Source of the DNA: Erigeron canadensis
Lineage: Eukaryota > Streptophyta > Magnoliopsida > Asterales > Asteraceae
Assembly: GCF_010389155.1 (NCBI RefSeq)
Contig: NC_057769.1
Location: 33,341,548-33,405,547 of the forward strand
Reading direction: 5' to 3'
DNA length: 64,000 nucleotides
Position numbers and translations under genes: made by a program. The notes under the pieces were generated by a model that was given only the letters and a program-made list of their open reading frames with translations, was not told the DNA's origin and did no database searches. Shown in pieces: positions 13,601-25,461 of this stretch (positions within the stretch are counted from its first letter, which is position 1; the number at the start of each line of letters is the position of its first letter).

Positions 13601-15187
13601 ACAGGAAAAAGCTATGCTTGAGGTTCAAATATTTGCATTTATATTACTGTGATTTCTATTAATACATTTTAATCAATTAGATAGAACTGCAGTTTTCCAT
13701 GTCAAAAACATTGCATATCTATATAGCTATGGATATTGATGTAGGTGCTAATGCGAGTTGAACAAGAACAAAAGATCACAGAAGATGCTCGTCGATCTGC
13801 TGAGCGAGATGCAGCTGCTCAGAGGTATTTAGTGAGTGTACTTGAGGTAACTTCTCATCTGGACTTCTACTATGGCTTTGAATTTGTCAATTCCACACTG
13901 TATCTGAAATTTTGCTGTGATGTGGTGGAAGTTGGTCACATATGTTGAGTTTTTAAAACAAATAACCATTACGAAGAAGCGTTATATGAGATGAATAAGC
14001 TTTTATCTGGTTCAATTTACCGTTACACCTCACAGTTTGGTATTTGTTCTATGCAGGAAAAGTATGAGCAAGCTATGACTTCAGTTATTCAATGGGAAAA
14101 GAGGGCTTTAATGGCAGAATCTATGGTAGAGGCGACATTGCAATACGACTCTGGCCAAGTTAAGGCGCAGGAAAAAGCACCATTAACATCAATACCAGCA
14201 CCAACATCAGGGTATATGTTTTGTTACTTATTTCTTGAACTTAAAGCATTATTGATTTATCAAATTTAATGGTATTTACAATGCAACGTATGGTTATCTA
14301 TAAAGGTTCTGATCAGTTTGCTAGAAGTGTCGAAATGGATGGGTCAGGCGGGTTGGGTAACTCGTTGAAATGGGTAATCTTAGTGCCGGTCTGCACGGGT
14401 CAATTACATTGACCCAAACTACAAACACTAGTTTAATTCATATCTTAGATTTTTGTAAAAGTGTGTTCAATATGAGTACAAATACTATATTACATGCTAT
14501 ACAAATCTAATCTATTTTTTTAACTAAAGCGATATAGGAGGCCCAGTTGGGCTATTTAACATTTTAACCATTTCTTTTGAACTTAAATGCTTTAGCTTAC
14601 CCTGTTTGGCCTGTTATAAATTGAACATCACCCAAATATAAATTGGCCACCCCTAAATATAACTACACAAATCTACAGAAAAAGAAAAATACGATGGAAG
14701 AAGCCGTTGCTGTCACAAATGGCGTTACTAGTTGAAGTTTATTGTTATATATTATTATGTGTGTCTAACAATCAGATTTATTCAAGGCTGAAAATTTCGA
14801 CCCTGTTATCTATGAATGGCTTGATTTCAGTTGACTAACCAATAATGAAATGGACCGGGGTCAGGTGTGTTTGTGTATGCATATATGCATTTGCATATAT
14901 GGCGACTGACTTGAGTGATTATGCTACATAGGAACATCCGTGCCGAGTCTGCAAGAGACAACAACACAAAAAAGCCAGGCTTACTTTCATTCGGACTAGG
15001 ATGGCGTGACAAGAACAAGGTTAGTGTTCTTGACTACCTCTATACTTCACTCATCTGTTTCTTAAAATATCCAAAGAGACAACATGCTTCATGCTGGTTT
15101 AAAAGTTGCGGTTTTATCATGTTGTAGGGTAAAGGCACAAATGAGGCATCGGGTGCATCCAATGATCACCTAGATACAGAAAAGTAG
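7638..15187 (+). CDS. TBC-domain Rab GTPase-activating protein
   Basis: Eighteen coding exons join in phase to 781 residues: 7638-7684, 8173-8242, 8648-9220, 9589-9735, 9818-9931, 10088-10146, 10308-10374, 10537-10588, 10660-10752, 10876-10959, 11467-11888, 12591-12652, 13348-13417, 13542-13622, 13745-13846, 14057-14211, 14932-15019, 15128-15187. TBC proteins switch off Rab GTPases in membrane traffic by supplying an arginine and a glutamine finger. Both are visible: EKDLPRTFPGHP (Arg about 283) and NPDVGYCQ (Gln about 317). Other TBC hallmarks are GGVPRDLRGE (about 219-230) and the MGWICGPWFLSIFVNMIP and VLRVWDVMLFEGN blocks. An N-terminal DAYGFTVRPQYLETFKEF block and an acidic low-complexity linker precede the domain. 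A long coiled coil follows (about 600-710, for example VLMRVEQEQKITEDARRSAE), then a FGLGWRDKNK tail. This order matches a plant TBC subfamily. Exon 1 (15 codons, beginning MLLSLLSKRTLRADF) is the least certain part. Confidence 0.9.
9280..9550. repeat. MITE remnant in TBC intron 3
   Basis: The right end TTGCCACCTCTA (to 9550), preceded by CCCGCTACCCAACCCACCC, is the inverted form of the TAGAGGTGGCAA end seen at 12922 and 20622. The left end (around 9290, GTCATTTGGGCTGGG) is decayed. This looks like a non-autonomous hAT-type element. Confidence 0.4.
11190..11395. repeat. MITE remnant in TBC intron 10
   Basis: The left part reads GTCAAGTCAACCCGACATGG and the right part CTGACCCACCCATCTTGCAA. 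The ends resemble those of the other intronic copies, with inverted GGGT/ACCC blocks. A C tract (11241-11250) and a T tract lie inside. Confidence 0.35.
12529..12556. repeat. (ACT)n microsatellite
   Basis: About eight to nine uninterrupted ACT units in TBC intron 11, some 35 bases upstream of the acceptor of the exon starting at 12591. Confidence 0.9.
12922..13245. mobile_element. hAT-like MITE in TBC intron 12
   Basis: The best-preserved copy of the intronic family. It begins TAGAGGTGGCAA (12922) and ends TTGCCACCTCTA (13245), a perfect 12-bp terminal inverted repeat, with internal GGGT/ACCC-rich arms. It has no coding capacity. No clean 8-bp target duplication is visible, so the superfamily is a guess. 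Confidence 0.6.
14323..14660. repeat. MITE remnant in TBC intron 16
   Basis: The left side (GTCGAAATGGATGGGTCAGG, then CGGGTTGGGTAA) and right side (TAAATTGGCCACCCCTAAAT) are decayed inverted ends of the family described at 12922. Confidence 0.4.
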
Positions 15188-16451
15188 ACATCAAAGGGAT
15201 CAAGAAACCTACATTTGCTTCGAAAGTTGTACCCTTTCGTAAAAGCCATATGAATTCATAACCATGATCAACCTACAGTCTTTATTTTTACTTTCTTTTT
15301 TGGTGCATTATTTATTCATTATTTCTCCCACTAATTTTGCAGTGGGATATTTCATATTTGTTTCACTTCAAGAGTCAAGATCAGATATGTATATTGTACT
15401 ACAGTTATTCCCAAAAGTCCTTTATTTATATAGTTATCATTATCACAAGGACTAATGATAATGCATTCTACACTTACGACATAACTATCTACTTGGCTAG
15501 AACGTAGTCGCAGTTTGTTGTTTTGATATTAGTTCCTAGTCAAACCATCAACCAAGTGACCTCGCCAAACCATGGTCGCCACACATCTTGATATCCTCAC
15601 AAGAAGTCCCAATAACCTTTTTAGCTAAACATCTTGAGGTGGTCCGTGAAGGATTCAAATACGTTCACTTAATTTCCTTAGTAAATTGTGTAGTCTCATC
15701 GTATCTTATATTCTTTTTGTATTTTGAGTTGGTAATTTGTGTCTTACTATTTAAAAAATTTAACCAATTTTTAAATATGAAATAACATGCCACATACTTT
15801 TGTTGTCTCAATACAATGCATATAAAATTGAAAATAATCTACATTATTTATTTTTGCTTTTACAATACAGTGAATTATGTTATGTTTGATAACCAAATTG
15901 TGATCGTTTTTTATCATTACCCTTAGCTGCATATACTAATAGACATTTATGAAATGATTTATACTAAAACTTAACTATGTTAATCATTTACAGACGTGCA
16001 AAAACTATTTATCGTGCAAAAACTATTTATATTTACATAAGAATCACAAATAAAAAAGGATTTGATAATAAGATGATTTAATTAAAACAAATCAGTGATC
16101 ATTTTGCGTATGACCCTTTAATACAAACCCAATTAACACAAAGTATGCTATAGTTATCGATATTTAATAGTATTCACACTTTAAAGAAAAATTAATTGAA
16201 ACAAATTATCGATTTATGATGATTAACTTAAAAAAAAAAAGAGAGAGAAAAAATAAAACTTATAAAAAATTTAGAAAAAAAAAAAACTTTTAAGTCAATA
16301 AACCCCTAGACACGATGCAATTACGGAATTACCCTCACATTCACTCACTTCACTTGTAGTTTGTAGGTCAGTCAAACCCAAACCCAAACCCAAAACCCAA
16401 CCAAACCAGAAACAGAGTAAAAAGCTCCCCAGAAAGACAAAATCCGGCCAA
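15188..16451. other. Intergenic, TBC 3' end to RPS9M promoter
   Basis: The first part is the likely TBC 3' UTR. The rest is AT-rich with A tracts at 16229-16240 and 16274-16285. A CCCAAACCCAAACCCAAAAC stretch near 16377-16400 lies just upstream of the RPS9M start, within the probable promoter or leader. No other gene is seen. Confidence 0.4.
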
Positions 16452-19400
16452 ATGCTTTGTCGTCGATTAATAATCTCAAAAACCCTTCCTTTCTTAAAAA
16501 ACCCATCTTTAATCTCATCTTCAAAACATCATCATTTGATTCAAAACAAACCCTTAAGAAATCCTCCTCCTTTTATTTCAAGATTTTTTTCTACAAATAA
16601 TAATGGGTCTAATGATGATATCTGGAAAATCATATCACCATCAAATGAAGAAAACGATATATTTAAAGAAACTGAGGAGAAAAAATCTGAAAAAGAAATA
16701 ATGGGTGGTGAGAATTTTGATATTGGTAATAAAGGAAAAGAAGAAGGGGTGAAAGATGTTGTTTGGAAATTTGTGGAGGGTGGAAATGAAAATGATGTTA
16801 AAGATGAGATTTTTGATATTGGGAATGATGTTAATGGTGGTGTTGATTTGGGTAATGGGGTTTCCGAATTTGTCGGGTTTGATGGGAAAGTTGAAGAAAG
16901 TGGTGATAATGATGAGAAGGTTAGTAAAGAGGAAGATAAGTTACTCGAAATCGAGGAGAACGCGTTAAAACAAGTACTCGAAGGTATACATTGATGCCTT
17001 TGTTTTTTCCTATTATGTGTATATCTGTATCTATATGTTATATTAGACAGGTTGTTTAACATATCTTACATTGCTATGTATAGTTTATATGCATACATAT
17101 GTGTTTGTGTGTTTGTATTTTGTGCGTAGAATAAGTCGTAAATGCGAAAGACTAGGTAGGAAGTAGGACGAACTCGATTATTACAATTTGAAACACTTGC
17201 CTCTTTTACTTTGATGCACTAGTAAAGTGTGTCTAAGAGTAAAAATAACAGATGAAGTCGGGGTATCAATGTACTCTTTTGGGTGGACAAGACCGGGAGG
17301 ACATGAGAAAGCATTATGATGGTTTTTATATTTACGATATTAATACCCCTTTTGCAACAGAACCCGGCTTTATATATCTATAGATACATAAATACATAAC
17401 ATATCCAGTGGTGGATCTATGAATTTGAGCTAGGGGGCATATATATTTATTTAGGGTTAAGTTAATAGTAACTTATGCAAAAGCATCAAAAACAATTGGG
17501 AAACTGCTTCAAAACAACAGCTTAGGAAAAACAATTTCGTATGAGTTTTTGGAGGCTTAAGTCGCAAAGGTGACTTGTGAACACAAGAAATTTGGGCGTT
17601 ATGTTCACTTAGGAGATGTCACATTCTGTAGGGAAAAAAAAAAACTTTAGCAGGTTCGGGTGTTTACTTGGGGTTGGCCGGTATTTCACTTTCTCAAGTA
17701 ATAGTCTTAAGGTTGGTTAGAAAGCCATCGATCGGAAGCAAGGGACAGGGGGGCATAATGTGTTGGACTGGGTTGATTTATAAGGCTTACTTTTGAAATC
17801 AGAAAAATATTCTGCAATTCTGGGTTGTGCTAAGTAGTGATTAAGGTCTGGTGTTCCCTCTGCCACTGTATCTATGTACATTGCCTCTGCCACTGTACAT
17901 ACATACATGTTTGTATGGTTAAGGTAGGAAGAATGGTGCCCCTGACTTTACTCTTTGATTCGAAGTAATTGACTCAGCATGAGATGCATTAAAGTGTAAA
18001 AAGTAGGTATCCTTCCTATATATATATATATATGACTATATGTATGATTTATGGTTTGATTATAGATACAATGGAAACAATGAATTTATATTAAATAATA
18101 TTAAAAACCAAATGATAAAGAATACATGGACGCTTTTTTACCTATCCTGTACATATTAATCATGCTTCAAAACTTTCACGAGTTTTATTTTCTATGGGTA
18201 TCTTGCTTGAGAAAAGGCGTGTCCCCTGCCCTTGCTTCCTCTCTTTCTTCTTACACATTCGTACCACAGTCAAACTTCCTTAATCCAGTTGTGATTACTA
18301 ATTAATAAAAATCGTTGTGTAATAAAATAAAGTGTAAAGGATGCAGATGATAATTGGAAATCCAACATGGAAGTTTGAACACTCCATGGGATTCATATTT
18401 ATAATTCCCCTTTCTGTAGACAAAGCTGATTTGGGGTTGACCAAGTGCCAAGCAGAAAACTAGTGATGAAATAGGAAGGTCAAATGGGATGATATGTGTA
18501 CATATCTGTACAGTGTTATGATGTGACCAATGCAAAGGTTGCTAAATTTGTTCACAATTTACATTGGAGTTGAGGGCCGCTTATAGCCTTCTCATGATGT
18601 ATATTGTATTTCATAAAGTCGTTTTTATATAGTTTTTGTGTTAACTTATGTGTTTTTACAGATCACGACTCATGAGAATTAACTGTATTCATTTATATCT
18701 CAGCCTGTAAACCTCGACCAGCATATCTATACAGTTATTAAACCATATAAGTTGTATGCCCTGCCAATTTTTAAGAGGTTGATTTATTGTTAAGAAGTTG
18801 ACCAAGCCAATCTCCATCATTCATTTCTAAAAAGTTTCCACCCTTCATTATTAAGTAGATTTATTCCCCCCATCCCTTTCTTTATCAATCTACTCCCTTC
18901 CACCACACTCACTCTAATTCTCTGCCTGCTATATGGACAACTGCCTTGGACAATTGGTCAGCCATCGTATCTTCATAGCTACACGGGTTCACAATTAGCT
19001 TTTGAAAAGTACTTACTTCAATTGCAAAAGTATTCCTTCTAAATTTGAATTTGGAAACTAGAATTCCAAAGACAAAGTAATATGTGGTATCCAACTGTAA
19101 AAATGCCCCAAAAGTAGTACATGGGTTTTGAATTATACTTTAAATATCTATTGTCTATGCTTGTTGCATACTCTGTTTACACTTTTTGTAACCGTAAATT
19201 TCTTGACCGCAGGTCCAAATCATGCATTTGGTGATTTAATTGCTGCATCGGGAATCACAGATGACATGCTAGACAGTTTAATGGCCCTCAAGGACCTAGA
19301 TGATGTCCCTGGATTGCCCCCACTTAGCACAATTGAGGATATGCGTTATCAAAAGAACACCAACAAGTCTACTAGAGCTGACATAGAACGACAAAAGCAA

Positions 19401-21093
19401 GAGGAAATTGCCAAGTCACGAGTTAGGCAAGTGGATAGTGAGGGTAGGGCTTATGGGACAGGGAAAAGGAAATGTAGCATTGCGCGTGTCTGGATTGAGC
19501 CAGGTGATGGTAAATTTGTCATCAATGACAAACAGTTTGATGCCTATTTTCCGATGCTTGATCAACGAGCTGCTCTTCTTCGTCCTCTCTCAGAGACAAA
19601 AACGTTGGGTCTTCTGGATATTAGTTGTACTGTGAAAGGTGGTGGTATGTCAGGTGAGCATATTATGTACATAAAATATGTTTTGTTCAGTTGTGCTACT
19701 GCACATGAAAGGTTGCAACTTGAACGGGTTTAAAATGGACATTTCTAATTTTGTTAATTACAATGGACATGATTTATGTACTTCCGTGTACTTGGAGGCT
19801 TGAGTCTAAATCTCATAAGTGCATGAAACAGGTCAAATTGGCGCAATCCGTCTTGGCATGAGTAGGGCATTGCAGAACTGGGCACCGGATCAGTTCCGTC
19901 CTCCTTTGAAAGAAGGTATTATTGTTGTTTTGTGTATACTTGAACATTTTATGCATGTTAGTTTTGGAGCTTGTTATATCTAAGGAATTAATGCTCGTAT
20001 CTTTTGGTTATCTGTAGTTATTTGATCAACTATGTTTTAGATGATAGCTAAGTTTCTTGGAAAAATGCATTAGAATCTCATATATTGATTGTTATCGTAG
20101 TTCCTTTGTCCCATTAAAAGTGCAACAATGTGGTTTAGCATATAGCTTACAAATTGTTTGGCATGCAGCCTGATAACTTTTTTGGCACAATCAAATGTTA
20201 AATATGCATGTTATTAAGGACCAATAATTTACAAAAAATTTTTGAATGAATATCAGTGTTATGAAGGTCAGAAGGTGGTTACGAGTTTTAGCTCGTAAGA
20301 TCTTTTATATATATATATAAACATGTCTCAAAAAGCATGTGCCTCATGTTGCAATGTCAATTACTAAAAAGTTAATGCATGGTACTTTATAGAGAAATTT
20401 AGCGACATTTGTACATGTTTTTGACATCTAGGTACAATCCAATACAATATGCTTTATAACACATATCTGAGCGAACTTTTTGTGTGAGAGGATTATCGGT
20501 TTCTATGACTTTTGATCAATTTGTCATGCTAGATCATTTTAGGTATAAAGTTCACAGTTCATGTGTCTTCAGCACCTCTGTCCCATATGTAAACTTACTC
20601 CTTCATGTGAATTGTATCACCTAGAGGTGGCAAAATAGATGTGTTGGGCGGATGGATGGTGAGTTAAAACGATTTAGCTGTGATCCCCCTTTTTGTAAAT
20701 TAAACACACAAATCATATATTAGAGCAACAGCAACAACAATAAAAAATGTATGATTTGTCCGAATAAACCAAATTAGGAGTTTGAAAACATTTGAATAAC
20801 AATTTTGGTGGCTTTCGATATGAATGGGCTACTTAGCTGAACTTTCAGTTTGGCTAATTGAAAAGTTGGAGAACCTAACCCAAATCGACCCACTTTCAAG
20901 TAAATGGTTGTTGGTTGAAACTATGGTAGTATTGCTCTAGTCTACATGGTTCATTGATACATTAAGTTATGTTGTAACTTGTGATATGTGCTGTTTGGCA
21001 GCTGGTTTCTTGACCAGAGACTCGAGAATTGTGGAAAGGAAGAAACCTGGTAAGGCCAAAGCAAGAAAGAGCTTCCAGTGGGTCAAGCGTTGA
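16452..21093 (+). CDS. RPS9M: Mitochondrial small-subunit ribosomal protein uS9m (RPS9M)
   Basis: Exons 16452-16983, 19213-19653, 19832-19915 and 21002-21093 join in phase to 382 residues. uS9 binds the 3' domain of small-subunit rRNA and its basic C-terminal tail reaches the decoding site. The C-terminal third (about 255-382) is a full S9 domain: [20 protein letters not shown], a [20 protein letters not shown] signature across the exon 2/3 junction, and the tail [20 protein letters not shown] ending QWVKR. The N-terminus ([20 protein letters not shown], ending near RFFST) is a classic mitochondrial presequence: basic, no acids, with an arginine at about -2 or -3 of a plausible cleavage site. 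Between them are about 170 residues of acidic, low-complexity linker with two FDIGN repeats. Intron 1 is 2,229 bp and holds repeat debris. The start is the first Met after CAAA and in the right place for the presequence. Confidence 0.93.
17406..17868. repeat. Possible hAT-like remnant in RPS9M intron 1
   Basis: The left end CAGTGGTGGATC and right end CCTCTGCCACTG are roughly inverted, as in hAT non-autonomous elements. A second CCTCTGCCACTG lies 20 bases further on. No 8-bp duplication could be matched. Confidence 0.3.
20622..20900. repeat. MITE remnant in RPS9M intron 3
   Basis: It starts with TAGAGGTGGCAA like the copy at 12922. The far side (AACCTAACCCAAATCGACCC) is the expected inverted arm, but the terminal bases have decayed. 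Confidence 0.45.
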
Positions 21094-21833
21094 TCGGTTT
21101 TTATGTTATCTGCACTTCTAATATCGCAAACAACTCAGATGCACGATGTAAGCTAAAAGCATACACATATTGCTTCATGATTACAAGATCCCAGCTTACA
21201 ACATTATCATATAATCACCTTTTTGAAGTTGGTAAACTTTGTTTGTTGTCTCTAGTAACTTAGAGTTTGGTTGAAGTAGTTACTGGTTTCTAGCAGTTTT
21301 TAGGTTCCATTGCAAGAACCACAAAAGTAATAATTTTGTTATTGGATTATCGTTCAGTTGCAAGCAGAGACACACTTTACAAATTGGTTACTATTTTCTT
21401 GTATGGTAGAACTATTCGGTTAGTGCTTTTATAACAAAATATGAGCAGCTCTGACCAGTGATTTGAACTGAGATTACAATGCTTGATAAAGAAGACAGTT
21501 GGACATGGAAGTATGGAACTAACCAACAACTAATATGCACAGCTTGATTTATCAATTTACGTCAACAAAAGCATTGAATATGTCCAAAAAAAAAAAAAAA
21601 CTCGAAAAGATGTGGTAAAACACATACTAGTTGTCATATTCATATACACGTGAGGTGCATATTGTTGCACATGAATCACAAAATTGAAAATGACGTTAAC
21701 TTTTTAGATACAATGTTTGAATATGTATAGGGTTCATGTGATGCATCAAGTTAAGTTTTTTTTACTGATAACATGATTTTTTGTGGTTATTGTTGTAGGT
21801 AGTTTAATAGTAAAAAATGAATATTTATCTAAA

Positions 21834-21865
21834 CTAGTAAAATTACCCGCACTTCGTTGCGGATG
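21834..21865 (-). mobile_element. Helitron 3' terminus (minus strand)
   Basis: On the minus strand a small hairpin (stem CCGCA/TGCGG, 21847-21862) is followed by about nine bases and then CTAG (21837-21834) and T. This is the hallmark of a Helitron 3' end: stem-loop, CTRR, insertion before T. The body should extend to the right; I could not find the 5' TC end. No Rep/helicase coding is present, so the element is non-autonomous. Confidence 0.55.
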
Positions 21866-21969
21866 TTTAAATATCGTTAATAGTTTACCCCATACATAAA
21901 AAATATTTAAAACAATTTATTCAACATATGATCTGAATATAGCTTATCAAATATAAGTAACCAATAACA

Positions 21970-22260
21970 GGAGTGGGTTATTTTAAAACCACCTCTTATT
22001 TTAGGACCAATTAGGACATGTGTTTTTTGTAACTTACCTACCACCATCATCATCTACTACGATATACAAGACTTTTTTGTAAAAACACTAAGACTTTCCG
22101 GCGACGGGCCCATCGGAAAATCATGTGTAAGTTAACTTACACATAATTTTTCGGCGACGCGGTGGCTGAAAAATCATGGTGGTGGTCGGAGATAATCATT
22201 GTGGCGTGTAAGTTACAAAAAACACATGTCCTAAAATTGGTCTTAAAGTAACTTGCACCA
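21970..22260. mobile_element. Mutator-type MITE with 9-bp target duplication
   Basis: A fold-back element flanked by the perfect 9-bp repeat CCAATAACA (21961-21969 and 22261-22269). Its arms match over about 40 bases, for example GGACATGTGTTTTTTGTAAC on the left and its complement on the right. A central palindrome (GTAAGTTAACTTAC) lies near 22120-22145. It has no coding capacity. It sits inside the Helitron-like region that begins at 21834. Confidence 0.7.
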
Positions 22261-23173
22261 CCAATAACAATTTCTTTGTTATTATTATGTTGGAATATAT
22301 AATAAGATATTTACGTATATTAGTTTTTGACAAACTATAAGTTTTTGTTTAATTAAAGAAAACATGATTACAAAAACCGTCATATAAATATGTCATATTA
22401 TTTAGAACGAACTATAACATATCAACTACAAATCTACAATAAATTAACAACGTATAAAAGTATATGCTATCTAACATGTGGTTAAAGTAACCACAAAAAT
22501 AACGTTAATTACAGAAGCACACTGGATAATATTGCCAAACGAATAATATTTCAACACTTGTAAGTAAGTAACATCGTATAAAAACATATGTTATTATTTA
22601 ATACAAGATACTGTTAAAAAAGATTATTTAGTACAAGATATTAAAGTAATCAAAAATTTTATTTACAAATATCTTATACTATTTAGCACGAACCATAACA
22701 TATGAATCATAGCAAAATAACAATGTATAAAAGTATTCGCTATTATTCTACATGCAGTAATAAAATAATTATAAAAGTTACGTTAATTACAGAAACATTA
22801 CAGACATCCAATCCTAGGTGAACAATATCATAGCAACCACACTAAAATATGAACGTATAAAAGTACATGTTATTATTTAAAACATATTAAAGTAACCACA
22901 AAGTTAGACAATATGGAAACCATAAAACGACAGCTACTTTTCCATCATAATTGAGCTGTAGGTTAATGAATTACTATAAATTTTTTGAGTGTGAGTTTTA
23001 TAATTAAGAAAACTTAGAGTCTGGTCTTTTTACTGAACATTTGATTTCCATCAGAACTAAAATAGTTTGATAACAATATCATTGACTTAGTAAATAATGT
23101 ATTACTTACCCAAAAAAAATATTGAACTGATAAATAAATTCCAAGACAATTTTATCAAATTCTAGTAAACTAA

Positions 23174-23814
23174 GGGGGTGCCTGGTTAGTATTGGGGAAA
23201 AGGAAAGGGAAATGACAAGGGTAAGGAAATATAATGGAATACTTTATACACTATATTATCATTATATTCTTGGTGCTTAGTTCTCAACCTACAATCAATT
23301 CTCTATCTCTCTCTAATATCACTGTCCACCGAAATCTACTCCACTTTTGTTTTCCTTTGTTTCTTCTTTAATCATATATCAATATTATATTCCAAATCTT
23401 TGACCAACAGTATACTCCGATCCACTTTTGTTCTTTGATATCGTATTATATATATATATCATAATTTACATATATATATATATATATATAATATCATATA
23501 GCATATATCAACATCGTCTTTGACCAGCAGTATACAATGAGGATGGGTGATGTTGTGTCGGTGGTAATGTCAGATGGTGGTTGTTGGAGGTGATGTCGAG
23601 ATGGTTGCCGGTGGTGATCTCAGATGGTGGTGGTTGTTGGTTGTCAGAGAAAGGAGAAGAAGGTGATAGGTGAGGAATAAATATCTTACCCCACAATTTA
23701 TTGGGTAATGCTTCATTACTCATTTTTAAACATTGATTACCTTTCCTTTGTAGAACCAAGCATGTCATTACCTTTGTCATTTCTTACCCTTAAAAACCTC
23801 TAACCAGGCACCCC
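23174..23814. mobile_element. PIF/Harbinger-type MITE
   Basis: Left end GGGGGTGCCTGGTTAG and right end CTAACCAGGCACCCC are inverted repeats, flanked by TAA on both sides (23171-23173, 23815-23817). TAA/TTA duplications and GGGxxTGxxTGGTT ends are typical of PIF/Harbinger. The interior holds an AT microsatellite (23443-23495) and GGTGGT-rich sequence. The minus-strand open frame at 23508-23780 looks like by-product, not a transposase. Confidence 0.8.
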
Positions 23815-23817
23815 TAA

Positions 23818-25397
23818 AAAAAATAAAATTGTTGACCGTGTTTAGGTGTAAAAGGAGTTTAGGTGTAAAAGGATATTTCGAATCATTAAAATAAAATAAT
23901 TAAACCCATTTCGACGTAAACTTTTTTCGAATCATGATGTAAAAAAAAAATCCCAATTTTTTCTAAATCTATAACAGTCGTCTCTGAGTATAGACCTCGG
24001 CCGAGCCAGAAAAAAGACCCCTAAATTAGACGCAACGATTCACATTACTAATTTTATTGAAGTTATTAAGTTATCAAGTATAAATTTATAGAAGTTTTAT
24101 TGTACATAAACTATTTTTATAAAATGACGAAAAAAAATATATTAATTAACATAACAAAAGTTATTTTCAATGACATGTGAAAAAATTAAGAAATAAAATT
24201 AAAAAAAAAAAAAAGATTTAGTAGAATCCATATATCATCACTATGTAGTTTTATGAGGATTATTAAGATAATCTTTAAAAATAAATATCATTTTACAAAT
24301 TATAGTTAACGGAACAAAAAATTATTACAATTGAATACATTGATACATATAACTTGGATACACTTATACACTGTATACATTAAATTAAAAGATATAATAG
24401 TATTTTATATTGTTATTTTATTGAAGAGTAGTCTAGATCTATAAAGACATTAGTATAGATCTACAAATTATAGTTAACATTAGTATAACTTGTGACTACA
24501 TTCCAAGGTTGAAATATATATCTATATATAACTTTTATCACCCGTAAAGAGATGTGTAAGTGAACTTTTTTTATATAAGTTAAATTATATGGTTTAGTAC
24601 TGTTTGGTTAATTGTTATGATTTGTAATAAGCTTAGTTAATTAATTACATATATATTTTCTATATATATAAAAAATATAAAATAAATCAGGTCCCTTAAA
24701 AATCCGGCCCTCCGGTCCGTCGTCCACTTTGTCCACCACCTAGACCCGCACAATAATAATAACAATAAAATATAAAAAAAATTTCATAAATAATAAAATC
24801 CACTAGTGTACAATCTTAAATTGTGAAGAAGAAAAAAAAATTCAGTCAATTTTTTCATACGCCTAGTTTTAGGTTAGTGTTTAGTGTTTACCTCAATTTC
24901 CTCGTTTTCTATAATTTGAGTATTTATGAGATGTAATTGTCATCCCGTACGTGTTTCACATCCTATAATTTCACGTCCACTTGTCAGGTGTATATTGTCA
25001 GTTTGTTACAACAAACAAATCACATGTTGCCTTTTCTTTTTTGGCTACAAATGTTGAAGTACAAGTTTTTTTTAAAAAAGAAAAAATACGAGTAATTAAC
25101 TACAAATGTTGCGTTTTAATGTTTTTGATAGACATGTGCCAATATTAATAAAGGTTTGCTAAATACAGTCTTAAGGGTTGTATTTAACGTGCATAAATTA
25201 TTTATACATTTACCATAAAAATCAAGGGGTGTACTTTTAATATGAAAAATACAAGTTGTTTTATACACGTTAAGGGCTATATATATTATTTCCCTGTTAA
25301 CAATTACCAAAAAAGACAACGAAAACACGTTCACATTCAATCATTCATTCATTCATTGATTGGCAGTAAAAAAATTGTGCTCGATCGACCATCCTAT
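23818..25397. other. Intergenic, upstream of BAHD gene 1
   Basis: AT-rich sequence with several A tracts and no supported gene. 25100-25397 is probably the promoter of the first BAHD gene. Confidence 0.4.
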
Positions 25398-25405
25398 TAT
25401 AAATA
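25398..25405 (+). promoter_or_regulatory. TATA box of BAHD gene 1
   Basis: TATAAATA 64 bases before the ATG. The surrounding sequence is alignable with the region before the second BAHD gene, where a TATAAATT sits at the matching place. Confidence 0.6.
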
Positions 25406-25461
25406 TCACCAATTAAGCCACCAATAACTAACACAAAAAAAAGGACTTAATTAAACCAAAT

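Noticed and set aside
16541..17062. 173-codon minus-strand frame
   Set aside because: It is the antisense of RPS9M exon 1; its Ser/Pro/Phe-rich composition is the mirror of the acidic linker.
17406..17868. hAT element in RPS9M intron 1 as a confident call
   Set aside because: Ends are suggestive but the 8-bp flanks do not match; kept only at low confidence.
23508..23780. 90-codon minus-strand frame
   Set aside because: It lies inside the PIF/Harbinger MITE and overlaps its right end; no transposase motif.
25116..25427. Frames on both strands before BAHD1 (74 and 61 codons)
   Set aside because: They overlap on opposite strands in the promoter region and include the TATA box.
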